A DNA stretch of 64,000 nucleotides from Pseudoalteromonas byunsanensis (lineage in GTDB: Bacteria; Pseudomonadota; Gammaproteobacteria; Enterobacterales; Alteromonadaceae): contig NZ_MNAN01000037.1 in NCBI RefSeq assembly GCF_001854475.1, positions 318,850 through 382,849 of the forward strand, written 5' to 3'. Position numbers and translations under genes: made by a program. Every line of letters begins with the position of its first letter. Positions within the stretch are counted from its first letter, which is position 1. The notes below the pieces were generated by a model. The model did not search any database and was not told where the DNA came from. It was given only the letters and a program-made list of their open reading frames with translations. Shown in pieces: positions 28,683-37,611 of this stretch.

Positions 28683-29745
28683 TCACCTGTCTGAACTCAG
28701 ATTTACGGCTACGTACTAATTCTTTTGCATGTACAACACTTTCCACAAAATCAATAACCTGAGATTGTAGGCGAACTCGGTTAAGCTTGTTGATACGTAC
28801 AATTCCACCAGGGCTTAATACATTTACTTCTATTAACTTACCGCCAATAACGTCTATTCCTGTGAAATATAAACCATCACGTACCAATTTTGGGCCTATG
28901 TACTTACATAGCTTTTTCTCTTGTGCGGTCAACTTGTGCTTCACCACACGACCACCCGCGTGAACATTGGCACGTACATCGTTTGCATCTGGAATACGTT
29001 TCATTGCGCCAATTGGCTCGCCGTTAAGCATCAAAATACGCACATCTCCTTGTTCAGCACCTTCAACATAATCTTGTAAGATCACATAGTTGCTGCCTTT
29101 ACCGTGTTCATCACCACCGATGTAAAAGTCCAGCAATGAACGGAAGCTTTGTCTGGCGTTTTTCTCAAGCACAATAACACCACGACCGCCATATCCATCC
29201 AATGGTTTGAGGATCATACGGTTACTAGGTGATTCTTCAAAAATACGCTCAAGATACTCGCGATTTTTCGACACATGCGTTGCCGGAATAAACTCACTGG
29301 CCGTATCTTGAAACGAAGCGGTGTATATTTTGTTGTTAGCGATACGCAAACCATCTAAGTCGTTCATGATGAAAGTATCACCACGAATTGAGTCTAAGAA
29401 ATTCAGCGCTAGTGTATCCAGTGGTGGATTCGCTCGCATAATGATGGCGTCAAAACCCGCCATGGGTAGCTGTACGCGCTTAAATTGCGCCGTTTTGTAA
29501 AAGCTAGGGATATTGTCCGGGCACTTACTATCTTTTGTGAATACATCACAAAATGCACTAGCAACACTGTCACGAATGGTTAAATTGTTAACGGTTGCAA
29601 GCGCTACGGTGTGACCGCGCTTTACGCACTCATGGATTAAACGTAAAGTTGAATCGTTTTCAGGCTCAACTTTATGCCACGGGTACATAATAAAACAAAT
29701 TTTCACAGGCTTTGATCTCTTGTAGCTAAACGGTATTGCCAACAT
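28660..29745 (-). CDS. ATP-grasp ligase, glutathione-synthetase-like (GshB/RimK type)
   Basis: 361 aa from ATG 29743-29745, which has AAGGTG 7 nt upstream; the open frame extends 15 codons further. The N-terminal domain starts KICFIMYPWHKVEPENDSTL. ATP-grasp motifs follow: MILKPLDGYGGRGVIVLEK (phosphate-loop), ILQDYVEGAEQGDVRILML, IGAMKRI, and the metal-binding FTGIDVIGGKLIEVNVLSP. It is the GshB-like shape but paired with a QEGLA peptidase instead of gshA. The likely reaction is ATP-dependent joining of an amino acid or peptide; the substrate is unknown. Confidence 0.85.
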   Translation of the reverse strand: MLAIPFSYKRSKPVKICFIMYPWHKVEPENDSTLRLIHECVKRGHTVALATVNNLTIRDSVASAFCDVFTKDSKCPDNIPSFYKTAQFKRVQLPMAGFDAIIMRANPPLDTLALNFLDSIRGDTFIMNDLDGLRIANNKIYTASFQDTASEFIPATHVSKNREYLERIFEESPSNRMILKPLDGYGGRGVIVLEKNARQSFRSLLDFYIGGDEHGKGSNYVILQDYVEGAEQGDVRILMLNGEPIGAMKRIPDANDVRANVHAGGRVVKHKLTAQEKKLCKYIGPKLVRDGLYFTGIDVIGGKLIEVNVLSPGGIVRINKLNRVRLQSQVIDFVESVVHAKELVRSRKSEFRQVIEDANAV

Positions 29746-29800
29746 TGGCAACACCTTAAAGAGCGTAGAGTACAAAATCGCGCCCCCCACTGCTGAGAAA

Positions 29801-29825
29801 TATTTTTATCGTCACGATAAAAATA
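29801..29825. promoter_or_regulatory. Perfect palindrome upstream of the ATP-grasp/DUF1704 operon
   Basis: TATTTTTATCG and CGATAAAAATA are an exact 11-bp inverted repeat with a 3-nt centre (TCA), 56 bp before the start codon. It may be an operator for a dimeric regulator or an RNA hairpin in the leader. Confidence 0.5.
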
Positions 29826-30240
29826 CTTACATACCAAAATTTAGCTTTTGTCAGAGTAAGTTAGCGAGCTTTTTCAGCCACCGACATCGCAACTCCGATT
29901 ATCATAATTGGTATTAAATTTAGACTTTAAAAGCGTTACTCAAGACACAAAAATGAATCATCATTCTTAATGAGATCATGGATTTATTTAACTATTAAGT
30001 GATGTAGAACCATCTCATTTGGAACAAAGCTCCCCCGAGAAAATAACCAACTAATAAATAGTTAATAGAATCAAATAATTAAAGAAGAAAATACGCCACT
30101 GGTTAGAAATGAGCACCTGCCTTGGCATCACCGAGCACATGCTGGTTTTTTAACTATTCATGACAAACAGCACAACCGTCACATTCTCAGATAAGCATTC
30201 CCTACAATGCCGAATTCCTCGTCTCAAAGTGCTAGTGAGT
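29826..30240. other. Intergenic region of about 415 bp
   Basis: Lies between the palindrome and the terminator of the OB-repeat gene. AT-rich; no ORF, RNA or repeat that I can support. It must include the promoter of the ATP-grasp operon. Confidence 0.4.
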
Positions 30241-30262
30241 AAAAAGGGCCTTACGGCCCTCT
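30236..30262 (-). terminator. Terminator of the OB-repeat secreted protein gene
   Basis: On the minus strand AGGGCC-GTAA-GGCCCT is followed by TTTTAC; it lies about 20 bp after the stop. Confidence 0.8.
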
Positions 30263-30282
30263 GTTTCTTTGGGTGAAATACC

Positions 30283-32460
30283 TTAGTCTAACAACGTCAG
30301 CTTGCTGACATTGCGCACACCTGGGTGGCTCATATAGTCGTTTTTAATGCCTTCGACACGTATGCGTTTACCCAATAGGTTGGGGTTTAACTGCGGACTA
30401 AACGCATCACGCTGAGAAGATTCTAGTTTGATATATAAATTATCCGCACTGTTATTATCGTCACTCAATTCAAGAGCATATTGGCCATTGACGGCTGAAG
30501 TTATCACACCTGCCACAACCACAGCCTGACCATTTGTCAATGCCAGAACATCGCTCACTGACATATCATTCCCTGTATCTGGGTCAGTGGTGCCATGACC
30601 CACTACTTCTATCGAACTGACCTGACGCACACCCGGTGCGCTCATGTAGCTGTCGCGCACACCTTTGATCAATAGTTGGGCATTTAGAATAGATGGATTT
30701 AGCTGCGGGCTAAACTCACTGCGCTGCGCACTTTCCAGTTTCACATTAATGGTAAAACTAGGGTCATTACTATCTTCAAGCACTAACGCGTAAATATCAT
30801 TCAATGCCGATTTTACACGTCCAGTTAACTCAACACTTTCTCCTTGCGCTGTAGCCAATGCCTGTTCTACAGACAAAGCGATTGGTGCAATTTGAATATC
30901 ACTGACATACCGAAGCCCAGGCTCTCCCATGTAACTGTCGCGCTTGCCGGTAATAATAATGTTTTGATTTAAAATACTAGGATTTAATTGCGGGTTGAAA
31001 TCGTTACGCTGAGCGCTTTCAAGCTTCACATAGATATGACTTGCGGGGTTATTTAAATCTGTAAGGTCCAATCCGTAAATGCCGTTTACAGCCGCCGTCA
31101 CTTTGCCAACTACAACCAGTTCAGTGCCTTGTGTTGATGCAAGCGCTTGCTCTACTGAAACCATGCTACCGGGTGTAGGCGTTGGATCCGGATCAGGATT
31201 GGTTTGCCCATTGCCAAATGGCGCATTATAGGAGTTATTTTTGTAGGTGTCCGTATCCCATGCATTGAACCCTGTTGCTGGCGTGCCCCATGGCTGACCA
31301 TTGTTGGGGTCTGTATGTTCCTGAACCGCCATAGGTGTTGGCGTTGCGACACCACTGACATGGCCGTTACTACCATCAAAATATTGATAACTTTCAGGTG
31401 TTGCTAGCCAGTTTATAATATTAACCGCCAACACCGCAGCATTACCCGTATCAGTCCAGCCTGGGTAGGTTTTTTTAGTATTACCGTTATCCTGGCGAAG
31501 GTACTTTGGTGTCGCATCTTCTATCGGTGAAGAGTCACCAATAAATGCCGCTTTACCAGCTCCTGATTTTGCAATAGCAGCGTATGGACCTTCGGCAGCT
31601 CCGCCAAAATATAGCCCCTGATCTTTAGCATGTCGCCATTTAACCGGAGTATCCGCTTCTGAAAAATACACTAACCCTTTGGCTTTTTGTGGGTCCACAA
31701 TCGCCAATGTTGCCCCCGCAGCCATCAAAATAGGCTGAACACCTTGTGTGATCCCTTCCGTTTTTGAACTTTCAACAACACCGCTCACACCTTGCTTATA
31801 ATCAACCGCATTAAAACGAAAACGAATACCAAAGTTATCAACTAACCATCCTGCGTTCGCATTTTTTGGATTGCGCCAGTCACCATAAGCGCCACCCATG
31901 TTGTATTTACTTAAGTCTGAACGGTTATAACCATTAAAGACTTCTGTTGCATCCCAAGTATTTAAGTTGCGATCTGCATCGTAATGATCAGCAACAAAGA
32001 AAATTCCTTTTCCAGAAGCTACAAATTGCTCCAATGCTGCCTGCTCGCTACTAGTAAATGGACGGTTAGTTTCTGCAAGAACAAATACGTCAGCTTCTTT
32101 TATTGCATCATAGCTGATCACCGCCTCATTTTGATTTGCTTGATTGCTGCGATCATCATAAAAACGAATGCGACCATCGTTATTTAAATCAACGCCACGG
32201 TATTCTTTAACGGTATAGCCTTGTTGCACTAACGCATCCGCAAAATCAGAAAATGCTCCATCAATGACCCAGTCAGCATTTCCTTCGACACCACCATGTG
32301 AAACATCAAAATAAACGGTTTTACCATTATTGCTGCTTGCAGAAGGTGTTTTTATCGACGCGATGTTGTTCCAGTTATACGCCTCGACTGCCATAGCATT
32401 CAGTGAGAGCGAGCCACTGAACAACAACGCCAGTGCACTGTATCTATACAAAGATTTCAT
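30283..32460 (-). CDS. Secreted protein with N-terminal GATase/DUF4350-like domain and three OB-fold repeats
   Basis: 725 aa with a signal peptide (LALLFSGSLSLNAMA-VE). Residues about 45-350 are an alpha/beta domain (TVYFDVSHGG, DVFVLAETNRPFTSSEQAAL, GIFFVADHYDAD, AAFIGDSSPIED) like DUF4350/ThuA-type domains. A Pro/Thr linker (DPDPTPTPG) leads to three tandem ~85-residue repeats (about 435-520, 525-610, 635-725) with VEQALA...G..V.V.G.V and KLES.QR..F.PQLNP. These look like DUF6359/YhcR-type OB folds seen in secreted nucleases. It shares a direction with a nucleotidase upstream, hinting at extracellular nucleic-acid scavenging. Confidence 0.7.
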   Translation of the reverse strand: MKSLYRYSALALLFSGSLSLNAMAVEAYNWNNIASIKTPSASSNNGKTVYFDVSHGGVEGNADWVIDGAFSDFADALVQQGYTVKEYRGVDLNNDGRIRFYDDRSNQANQNEAVISYDAIKEADVFVLAETNRPFTSSEQAALEQFVASGKGIFFVADHYDADRNLNTWDATEVFNGYNRSDLSKYNMGGAYGDWRNPKNANAGWLVDNFGIRFRFNAVDYKQGVSGVVESSKTEGITQGVQPILMAAGATLAIVDPQKAKGLVYFSEADTPVKWRHAKDQGLYFGGAAEGPYAAIAKSGAGKAAFIGDSSPIEDATPKYLRQDNGNTKKTYPGWTDTGNAAVLAVNIINWLATPESYQYFDGSNGHVSGVATPTPMAVQEHTDPNNGQPWGTPATGFNAWDTDTYKNNSYNAPFGNGQTNPDPDPTPTPGSMVSVEQALASTQGTELVVVGKVTAAVNGIYGLDLTDLNNPASHIYVKLESAQRNDFNPQLNPSILNQNIIITGKRDSYMGEPGLRYVSDIQIAPIALSVEQALATAQGESVELTGRVKSALNDIYALVLEDSNDPSFTINVKLESAQRSEFSPQLNPSILNAQLLIKGVRDSYMSAPGVRQVSSIEVVGHGTTDPDTGNDMSVSDVLALTNGQAVVVAGVITSAVNGQYALELSDDNNSADNLYIKLESSQRDAFSPQLNPNLLGKRIRVEGIKNDYMSHPGVRNVSKLTLLD

Positions 32461-32534
32461 TTTAAAATTCCCGTTACTAAGTTAGAGATCCCTATCTCTT
32501 TGCATCAACAAGACAGCAGCTAGGGGTGGATAAT

Positions 32535-32556
32535 AAATAGCCCCAACAAAGGGGCT
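32535..32556 (-). terminator. Terminator after the nucleotidase gene
   Basis: AGCCCC and GGGGCT form a 6-bp stem; on the minus strand ATTTATTAT follows. It lies between the nucleotidase and the OB-repeat gene, which are in the same orientation and so may be partly separate. Confidence 0.6.
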
Positions 32557-32572
32557 AGAGTTAAACCGCAAA

Positions 32573-34612
32573 TTACTGCGGCTGGGTCAAATCTAATTGA
32601 TAAACAGCAAAGCCAGATTCATCCACTTGGTCGGTGGTAATGATGTGAGCAAACTGCTCGCTATACGCCTTTGCTTCAGCGCTATTAGCACTGGTAAATT
32701 GGATCTGCACGTTAGCAATTGGCGCAAATGACCAGTTCATATCTGCAGCCGGATTTAGGCCTTCACCATTGTTTGCATGACTTTGAAAAGCAATATAGTC
32801 GGCGACCACTTGACGGTTTTCATCAGGAGAGTCGACGACTATCTTGTCGGCTCCGATATTTGGGAAGTTTCCACCACCAGAAGCTCGATAGTTGTTGGTC
32901 GCCACTAAGAATTGCTGTTCATCAGCCACCGGTTCGCCTTGATATTGAAGCGCGATAATGCGCTGACCATCAGAGACCTTTTCGCCTTTAGCGTTATATC
33001 TGGCGGGTTGTGTCACATCGATTTGGTAGGTAACACCATCCAACACATCAAAGTTGTAAGAAGGAAACTCACTATTGATAAGCGTTTGTACGTCAGTGTT
33101 TTGCACGTCTATTTGATTGAACTGACCTGCTGACATCTCCAACCATTCTTTGACTTGCGCTCCATTGAGCTTTAGAACTTTTAGAATATTGGGGTAAATA
33201 TAGAGGTCCGCAACATTGCGATAGGCTATATCACCAGATGGGATCGAGGTATAGTCATCCGCACCGCCACGACCTGCTCTAAACGGCGCACCTGCTGAAA
33301 GTATTGGCAAACCATCAAGCTCAGTACCTTGCACTATTTTTTGCGTATACCAAGTTTGCGCATTGGTCACAATTTGAATAGAAGGGTCATCATTTACAAG
33401 TGCAAAGTAACTGTTCACAGGCCCAGTGATTTTAGCAAATGGCGCATTAACCCATTCACGTGTTTGTTGGTGTGCATCATTAACCGCAGATTCAACCTGA
33501 GCATCATTATCAACCAATGCTGTGGTAACTCGGTTTTCATCGGTTTGATAAATTGCTTGCAACGATGACTGGGACTTACTGACTTGCCACTGACCAGATT
33601 TATACTCCAGCGTTAGGTCAATAATACCTAGATGATTCCCCCAAAATCCGGGCATAACCGCTGCTACGCCGTTGATTGTACCTTTGTCTACATCAACACC
33701 ATGATCAGCCAGATTTTCGTATCGTGGGCCTGGGAAGTTTGCATGAGCGTGACCAAACATAATGGCGTCAATGCCATCTACCTCAGACAAATAGTAGCTG
33801 GCGTTCTCAGACATTGGTTTGTTAGCACTTACATCTAATCCTGAGTGCGGAATAGCAACTATTAAGTCTGCACCCTCTTCTTTCATTTTAGGTACATACA
33901 AATTTGCCATTGCTATAATGTCTTTTGCAATAACCTTACCTTCTAGGTTTGCTTTATCCCACTGCATGATTTGTGGTGGCACAAAACCAATAAAGCCCAC
34001 TTTAACGGTGTGACTATTGCCTTCAAGGTCAGTAAATGTTTTTTCCTGTATTACGTAAGGCTTGAAAAGCGGCTCGTCATTGCTCGCATCATCATCGCCG
34101 TCATCTTTAAACACATTTGCACTGATGTAGGGAAAGTTTGCGTCATCAATTGATTCATGCAAAAACTCTAAGCCAAAGTTAAATTCATGATTACCAATAT
34201 TCGCAACGTCATACTCAAGCGTATTCATGGCTGCATAAACAGGGTGTACCTCTCCATGGGCTAACTTTTTAATTTTTGCCATGTAATCACCCAACGGACT
34301 ACCTTGGATCAAGTCACCATTATCAACCAGCAAAGAGTTACTCACTTGCTCGCGCGCCTGACGAATTAAAGCTGCTGTTTTTACCAGTCCAACCTTATCG
34401 TCTTGCTTATCTGAAAAGTAATTAAAGTTTAAAAGGTTGGCGTGTAGATCCGTGGTCTCAAGCAAGCGAACTTCGATTTGCGTCCCCTCGGTAATATTTA
34501 CAGGTTGCTTTTCGCTTGGAGTGTTAACTTGATTGTTGTCTGAGTCTGAACAACCAGCAAATAATGCGCTAGAGCCACACAAGATTGCTAATGGTAATAA
34601 CTTTGTCTTCAT
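32573..34612 (-). CDS. Lipoprotein 2',3'-cyclic-nucleotide phosphodiesterase / 3'-nucleotidase (CpdB-like)
   Basis: 679 aa. Lipoprotein signal LAILCGSSALFAGCSDSD. The metallophosphatase domain (about 45-385) has TTDLHANLL (D-x-H), GNHEFNFG, IPHSGLD and GHAHANFPG, i.e. all metal ligands. The C-terminal nucleotidase domain (about 395-640) includes the substrate stacking region LDGVTYQIDVTQPARYN and NNYRASGGG. Best match is the CpdB/UshA group. It would degrade 2',3'-cyclic nucleotides and nucleotides outside the cytoplasm. Confidence 0.88.
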   Translation of the reverse strand: MKTKLLPLAILCGSSALFAGCSDSDNNQVNTPSEKQPVNITEGTQIEVRLLETTDLHANLLNFNYFSDKQDDKVGLVKTAALIRQAREQVSNSLLVDNGDLIQGSPLGDYMAKIKKLAHGEVHPVYAAMNTLEYDVANIGNHEFNFGLEFLHESIDDANFPYISANVFKDDGDDDASNDEPLFKPYVIQEKTFTDLEGNSHTVKVGFIGFVPPQIMQWDKANLEGKVIAKDIIAMANLYVPKMKEEGADLIVAIPHSGLDVSANKPMSENASYYLSEVDGIDAIMFGHAHANFPGPRYENLADHGVDVDKGTINGVAAVMPGFWGNHLGIIDLTLEYKSGQWQVSKSQSSLQAIYQTDENRVTTALVDNDAQVESAVNDAHQQTREWVNAPFAKITGPVNSYFALVNDDPSIQIVTNAQTWYTQKIVQGTELDGLPILSAGAPFRAGRGGADDYTSIPSGDIAYRNVADLYIYPNILKVLKLNGAQVKEWLEMSAGQFNQIDVQNTDVQTLINSEFPSYNFDVLDGVTYQIDVTQPARYNAKGEKVSDGQRIIALQYQGEPVADEQQFLVATNNYRASGGGNFPNIGADKIVVDSPDENRQVVADYIAFQSHANNGEGLNPAADMNWSFAPIANVQIQFTSANSAEAKAYSEQFAHIITTDQVDESGFAVYQLDLTQPQ

Positions 34613-34863
34613 AGTCCTTGCTCTTTGTTTTATCTAAAATTAGAGCAAGTACTATAGGGGCTTAAAAAGACAATTAAGCGAATTATTCATGGCATATTTG
34701 TGCAATAAATATGACTTTTTAGGGACAACTATATTGAATATTTTAAAACAACTTTTGCGTCAACAGCATTGAATTATAGGCATTATTGCACGTTTCATTT
34801 TATCGCCTACCAAGGTAAACTAAAGCGCATAACAGGTTAAAAAGAATAAAAAAGGATTAAGAC

Positions 34864-35640
34864 ATGAGTCGTGTATCACAAAGCCCTTGGCTGTTTATTG
34901 CTAAGCCTAATCCACAGGCATCGCTCAAGGTTGTCTGTTTTCCCTATGCAGGCGGCAGCGTAAGGTCTTTCAGTGAATGGAAAAATACACTGCCGGAGTT
35001 TGTTGAACTAATCATTGTTCAGATGCCAGCTCGCGGTCCACGTATTAGTGAGCCACCAGCTCAATGTATGGATGAATTAACTGATACGCTGATCACCGAA
35101 TTAAAGCCACATCTAAACGGTGATTTCGTATTTTATGGTCATAGCTTAGGCGCAAGAGTTGCATTTGAAACACAACGCAAAATGCGACAAAGGGGAATGG
35201 CAGGCCCATGCCACTTCGTTGCATCTGGCAGTCCAAACCCAGGTAAAGACCGTAGCCACGAGAATACCCACTTATTAGATGACGAAGCATTTAAAGCGAA
35301 GCTGAAAAGCCTCAATGGCACGCCACCAGCCGTACTAGAAAATGAAGAACTGATGACATTATTTATGCCGGTGCTACGTGCTGACTTTAAACTAGCAAAC
35401 ACCTATCGATATACTGGAGATGAGCAATCTCCATGCAGCTTGAGTGTTTTCGCCGGTAAAGATGACGAAATTACCATCGAAGAACAACAAGATTGGCAAA
35501 AATACTTTTCAGGTGAGTACACTTTCACCTTATTTGAAGGTGATCATTTCTTTATCGACAGTATTAACCAAGAAGTAGGTGAAGCCTTCAGTAAAGTCGT
35601 TAAACAACTTTGCAATGAACGTACACTCACCAGCGCGTAA
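34864..35640 (+). CDS. Type II thioesterase (alpha/beta hydrolase)
   Basis: 258 aa. Opens with VVCFPYAGGSVRSFSEWKN (oxyanion region) and has the nucleophile Ser94 in YGHSLGARVAFE, Asp near FAGKDDEI and His in EGDHFFID. This is the GrsT/SrfAD type, which clears misprimed carriers in NRPS/PKS assembly. The start is fixed by AAAGGAT upstream. No carrier protein, NRPS or PKS gene is in the window, so this copy is an orphan or serves a remote cluster. Confidence 0.9.
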   Translation: MSRVSQSPWLFIAKPNPQASLKVVCFPYAGGSVRSFSEWKNTLPEFVELIIVQMPARGPRISEPPAQCMDELTDTLITELKPHLNGDFVFYGHSLGARVAFETQRKMRQRGMAGPCHFVASGSPNPGKDRSHENTHLLDDEAFKAKLKSLNGTPPAVLENEELMTLFMPVLRADFKLANTYRYTGDEQSPCSLSVFAGKDDEITIEEQQDWQKYFSGEYTFTLFEGDHFFIDSINQEVGEAFSKVVKQLCNERTLTSA

Positions 35641-35710
35641 CTAGCAGGTCGTTTCACTGTTGAAGCCTTGTACATGCAAACTGTTTAACCTAATTTAACT
35701 CGATAACGCA

Positions 35711-35739
35711 GTCCTGTTTTTATGACATAAAAACAGGAC
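35711..35739. promoter_or_regulatory. Perfect 29-bp palindrome before the PNPOx-like gene
   Basis: GTCCTGTTTTTATG and CATAAAAACAGGAC are exact inverted repeats around one base. The palindrome ends 1 bp before the AAGGA ribosome site. It could be an operator, or a terminator-like hairpin for the upstream thioesterase gene. Confidence 0.6.
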
Positions 35740-35750
35740 AAGGAAATGTG

Positions 35751-36248
35751 ATGATATCAGAGCAACAATGGCAAAATGCGAAAGGCGTGTGCACAGCCTC
35801 TTTGTTTTCTTCATTGCACTATGCAATCGCGTCAGTAGATGACAAGGGCTTACCTCATGTCACTCCTATAGGCTCTTTGATGTTGGGTGCTTTAGTTAAT
35901 GGTCAAGCTCAGGCCTGCTATTTTGAGCGCTTTACCAAACAACTCCCAGCCAATGCCAAACACAATACAAGCGTCTGCATTTTGGCTGTGAACAGCAGTA
36001 AATGGTTTTGGTTTAAATCGTTATTGAAAGGGCAATTCTTGCACCAACCTGCAGTGCGTCTGATAGGCCAACTTGGACCATTGAGACCTGCTACTGATGC
36101 GGAGATCCAGCGCTGGCAAAGGCGCGTAAAACTCTTTTGTTTTAGCAAAGGTCATAAGTTGATGTGGCAATCCATGAGCCATGTTCGTGATATTACTATC
36201 ACTGAAGTAAAAACCGTGAGTATTGGACGAATGACCCTTCAGCCTTAA
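35751..36248 (+). CDS. Pyridoxamine 5'-phosphate oxidase-family (flavin-binding) protein
   Basis: 165 aa. The sequence ALHYAIASVDDKGLPHVTPIGS-like start and the CILAVNSSKWFWF region match the split-barrel FMN-binding fold. The track frame begins at a GTG (35748), but the ATG at 35751 has the better spacing to AAGGA. Basic C-terminal part (RWQRRVKLFCFSKGHKLMWQ). Substrate unknown; not necessarily a PdxH. It follows the thioesterase by about 110 bp. Confidence 0.75.
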   Translation: MISEQQWQNAKGVCTASLFSSLHYAIASVDDKGLPHVTPIGSLMLGALVNGQAQACYFERFTKQLPANAKHNTSVCILAVNSSKWFWFKSLLKGQFLHQPAVRLIGQLGPLRPATDAEIQRWQRRVKLFCFSKGHKLMWQSMSHVRDITITEVKTVSIGRMTLQP

Positions 36249-36342
36249 GTTTGTGGGTACACACTCACCATTGTAATTGGAAAAACAAACACTATACATC
36301 AAAGAGCTAGCAATCATTCACTGCTTAAAACAATCATATTAA

Positions 36343-37560
36343 TCAATACAAACCAAGTGACTTTGCTATCAACCTCACTCCCAAAAAGGCAGTAAAAATT
36401 AGCACCGAAAAACCGAGAAAGTTAGACCATTTTGTATTAGCGTAACGACCGAGTAGTTGTCGATTGTTCATGGCATACAGTAAAAACACCGCGATAATAG
36501 GCAGCAGTAAACCATTAGCAAACTGGGCAAGAATAATGATTTGAATCGGCTTAACATCCGCCATTGATAGAGCTGCGCCTATCACTATGATACCTATGGT
36601 GATAAGTCGAAAAGATTTAGAGTTCACATCGCCTTTAAGCTGCAAAATTTCAGAGATCACATACCCTGTCGCTAGCGGAGCAGTGATCACACTGCTGAGC
36701 CCCGCTGAGAATAATCCTATACCCAATAAATATTTGGAGAGACTACCAAACGTCGGTTCAAAGATGACCGCCATATCGATAGCATTATTCACACTCAACC
36801 CCAGCGTGAAAATACTGGCAGCCGCTGTAGAGGTCACCAAAATTGCAATTAACCCTCCCAGTCCAATAGATATGATGGTGTCAGAACGTGCCTTAGGAAT
36901 ATCCTCAGGCTTTGACCAATGAGACTTAGCTGTAGAGGCATGTAAAAACAAATTATATGGCACCACGGTCGTACCAATCAGCGCAATCACTGTCAGCAAA
37001 CTCCCCTCTGGGATGGACGGTGAAACTAAGCCTTTAAATAGCTGCGTAAGATCTGGCTTGACCAAAACAAAGGTGACAATAAATGCCAACGCCATAATGC
37101 ATACCAAAGCAATTAGAATACGTTCTATTTGCCGATAAGTGCCCTGCATAAGGATCGCCGCACCTATCGCTGTCAAAGCAATGATTGAGCCTCTAAAAAT
37201 CCATTCGTTCGAGTTCGTTATCGCCTCAATTCCCAACGCAGCCCCTACCAAATTTCCCGCTTCGTATGCGGCATTACCAATACAAATCGCGATAATAATC
37301 AAAGCAAACAATGGCCACTTCCAAAAGGAGTCATGTAATGACTGATTGATGACCTCGCCCAATCCCTTTTGCGTCACAATGCCAACTCGCGCTGACATTT
37401 CTTGTAAAATGATGGTTGCCGCCGTTGCAAAAACTAATGCCCATAGCAACACATAACCATATTGCGCTCCAGCCAGTGTACATGCGGTAATCGTTCCTGG
37501 ACCAATGAACGCCGCCGTCACTATAACGCCAGGTCCAAAGTTTTTTAATCTGTTTAGCAT
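36343..37560 (-). CDS. Divergent Nramp-family transporter
   Basis: 405 aa with about 11 membrane helices, an Nramp-type protein overall (GPGVIVTAAFIGPGT...LWALVFATAATIILQEMSARVGIVT). The metal-binding motifs are altered: helix 1 reads GPGT (residues 20-23) instead of DPGN, and helix 6 reads VPYN (200-203) instead of MPHN. So it may carry another substrate than Mn2+/Fe2+. It is the last gene of a minus-strand run after the chemoreceptor, with 51 bp between them. Confidence 0.75.
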   Translation of the reverse strand: MLNRLKNFGPGVIVTAAFIGPGTITACTLAGAQYGYVLLWALVFATAATIILQEMSARVGIVTQKGLGEVINQSLHDSFWKWPLFALIIIAICIGNAAYEAGNLVGAALGIEAITNSNEWIFRGSIIALTAIGAAILMQGTYRQIERILIALVCIMALAFIVTFVLVKPDLTQLFKGLVSPSIPEGSLLTVIALIGTTVVPYNLFLHASTAKSHWSKPEDIPKARSDTIISIGLGGLIAILVTSTAAASIFTLGLSVNNAIDMAVIFEPTFGSLSKYLLGIGLFSAGLSSVITAPLATGYVISEILQLKGDVNSKSFRLITIGIIVIGAALSMADVKPIQIIILAQFANGLLLPIIAVFLLYAMNNRQLLGRYANTKWSNFLGFSVLIFTAFLGVRLIAKSLGLY

Positions 37561-37611
37561 GCTTATCTTCCCATTCTATGCCGTCTTGACGCTTGAGCAC
37601 CACAATGATGA

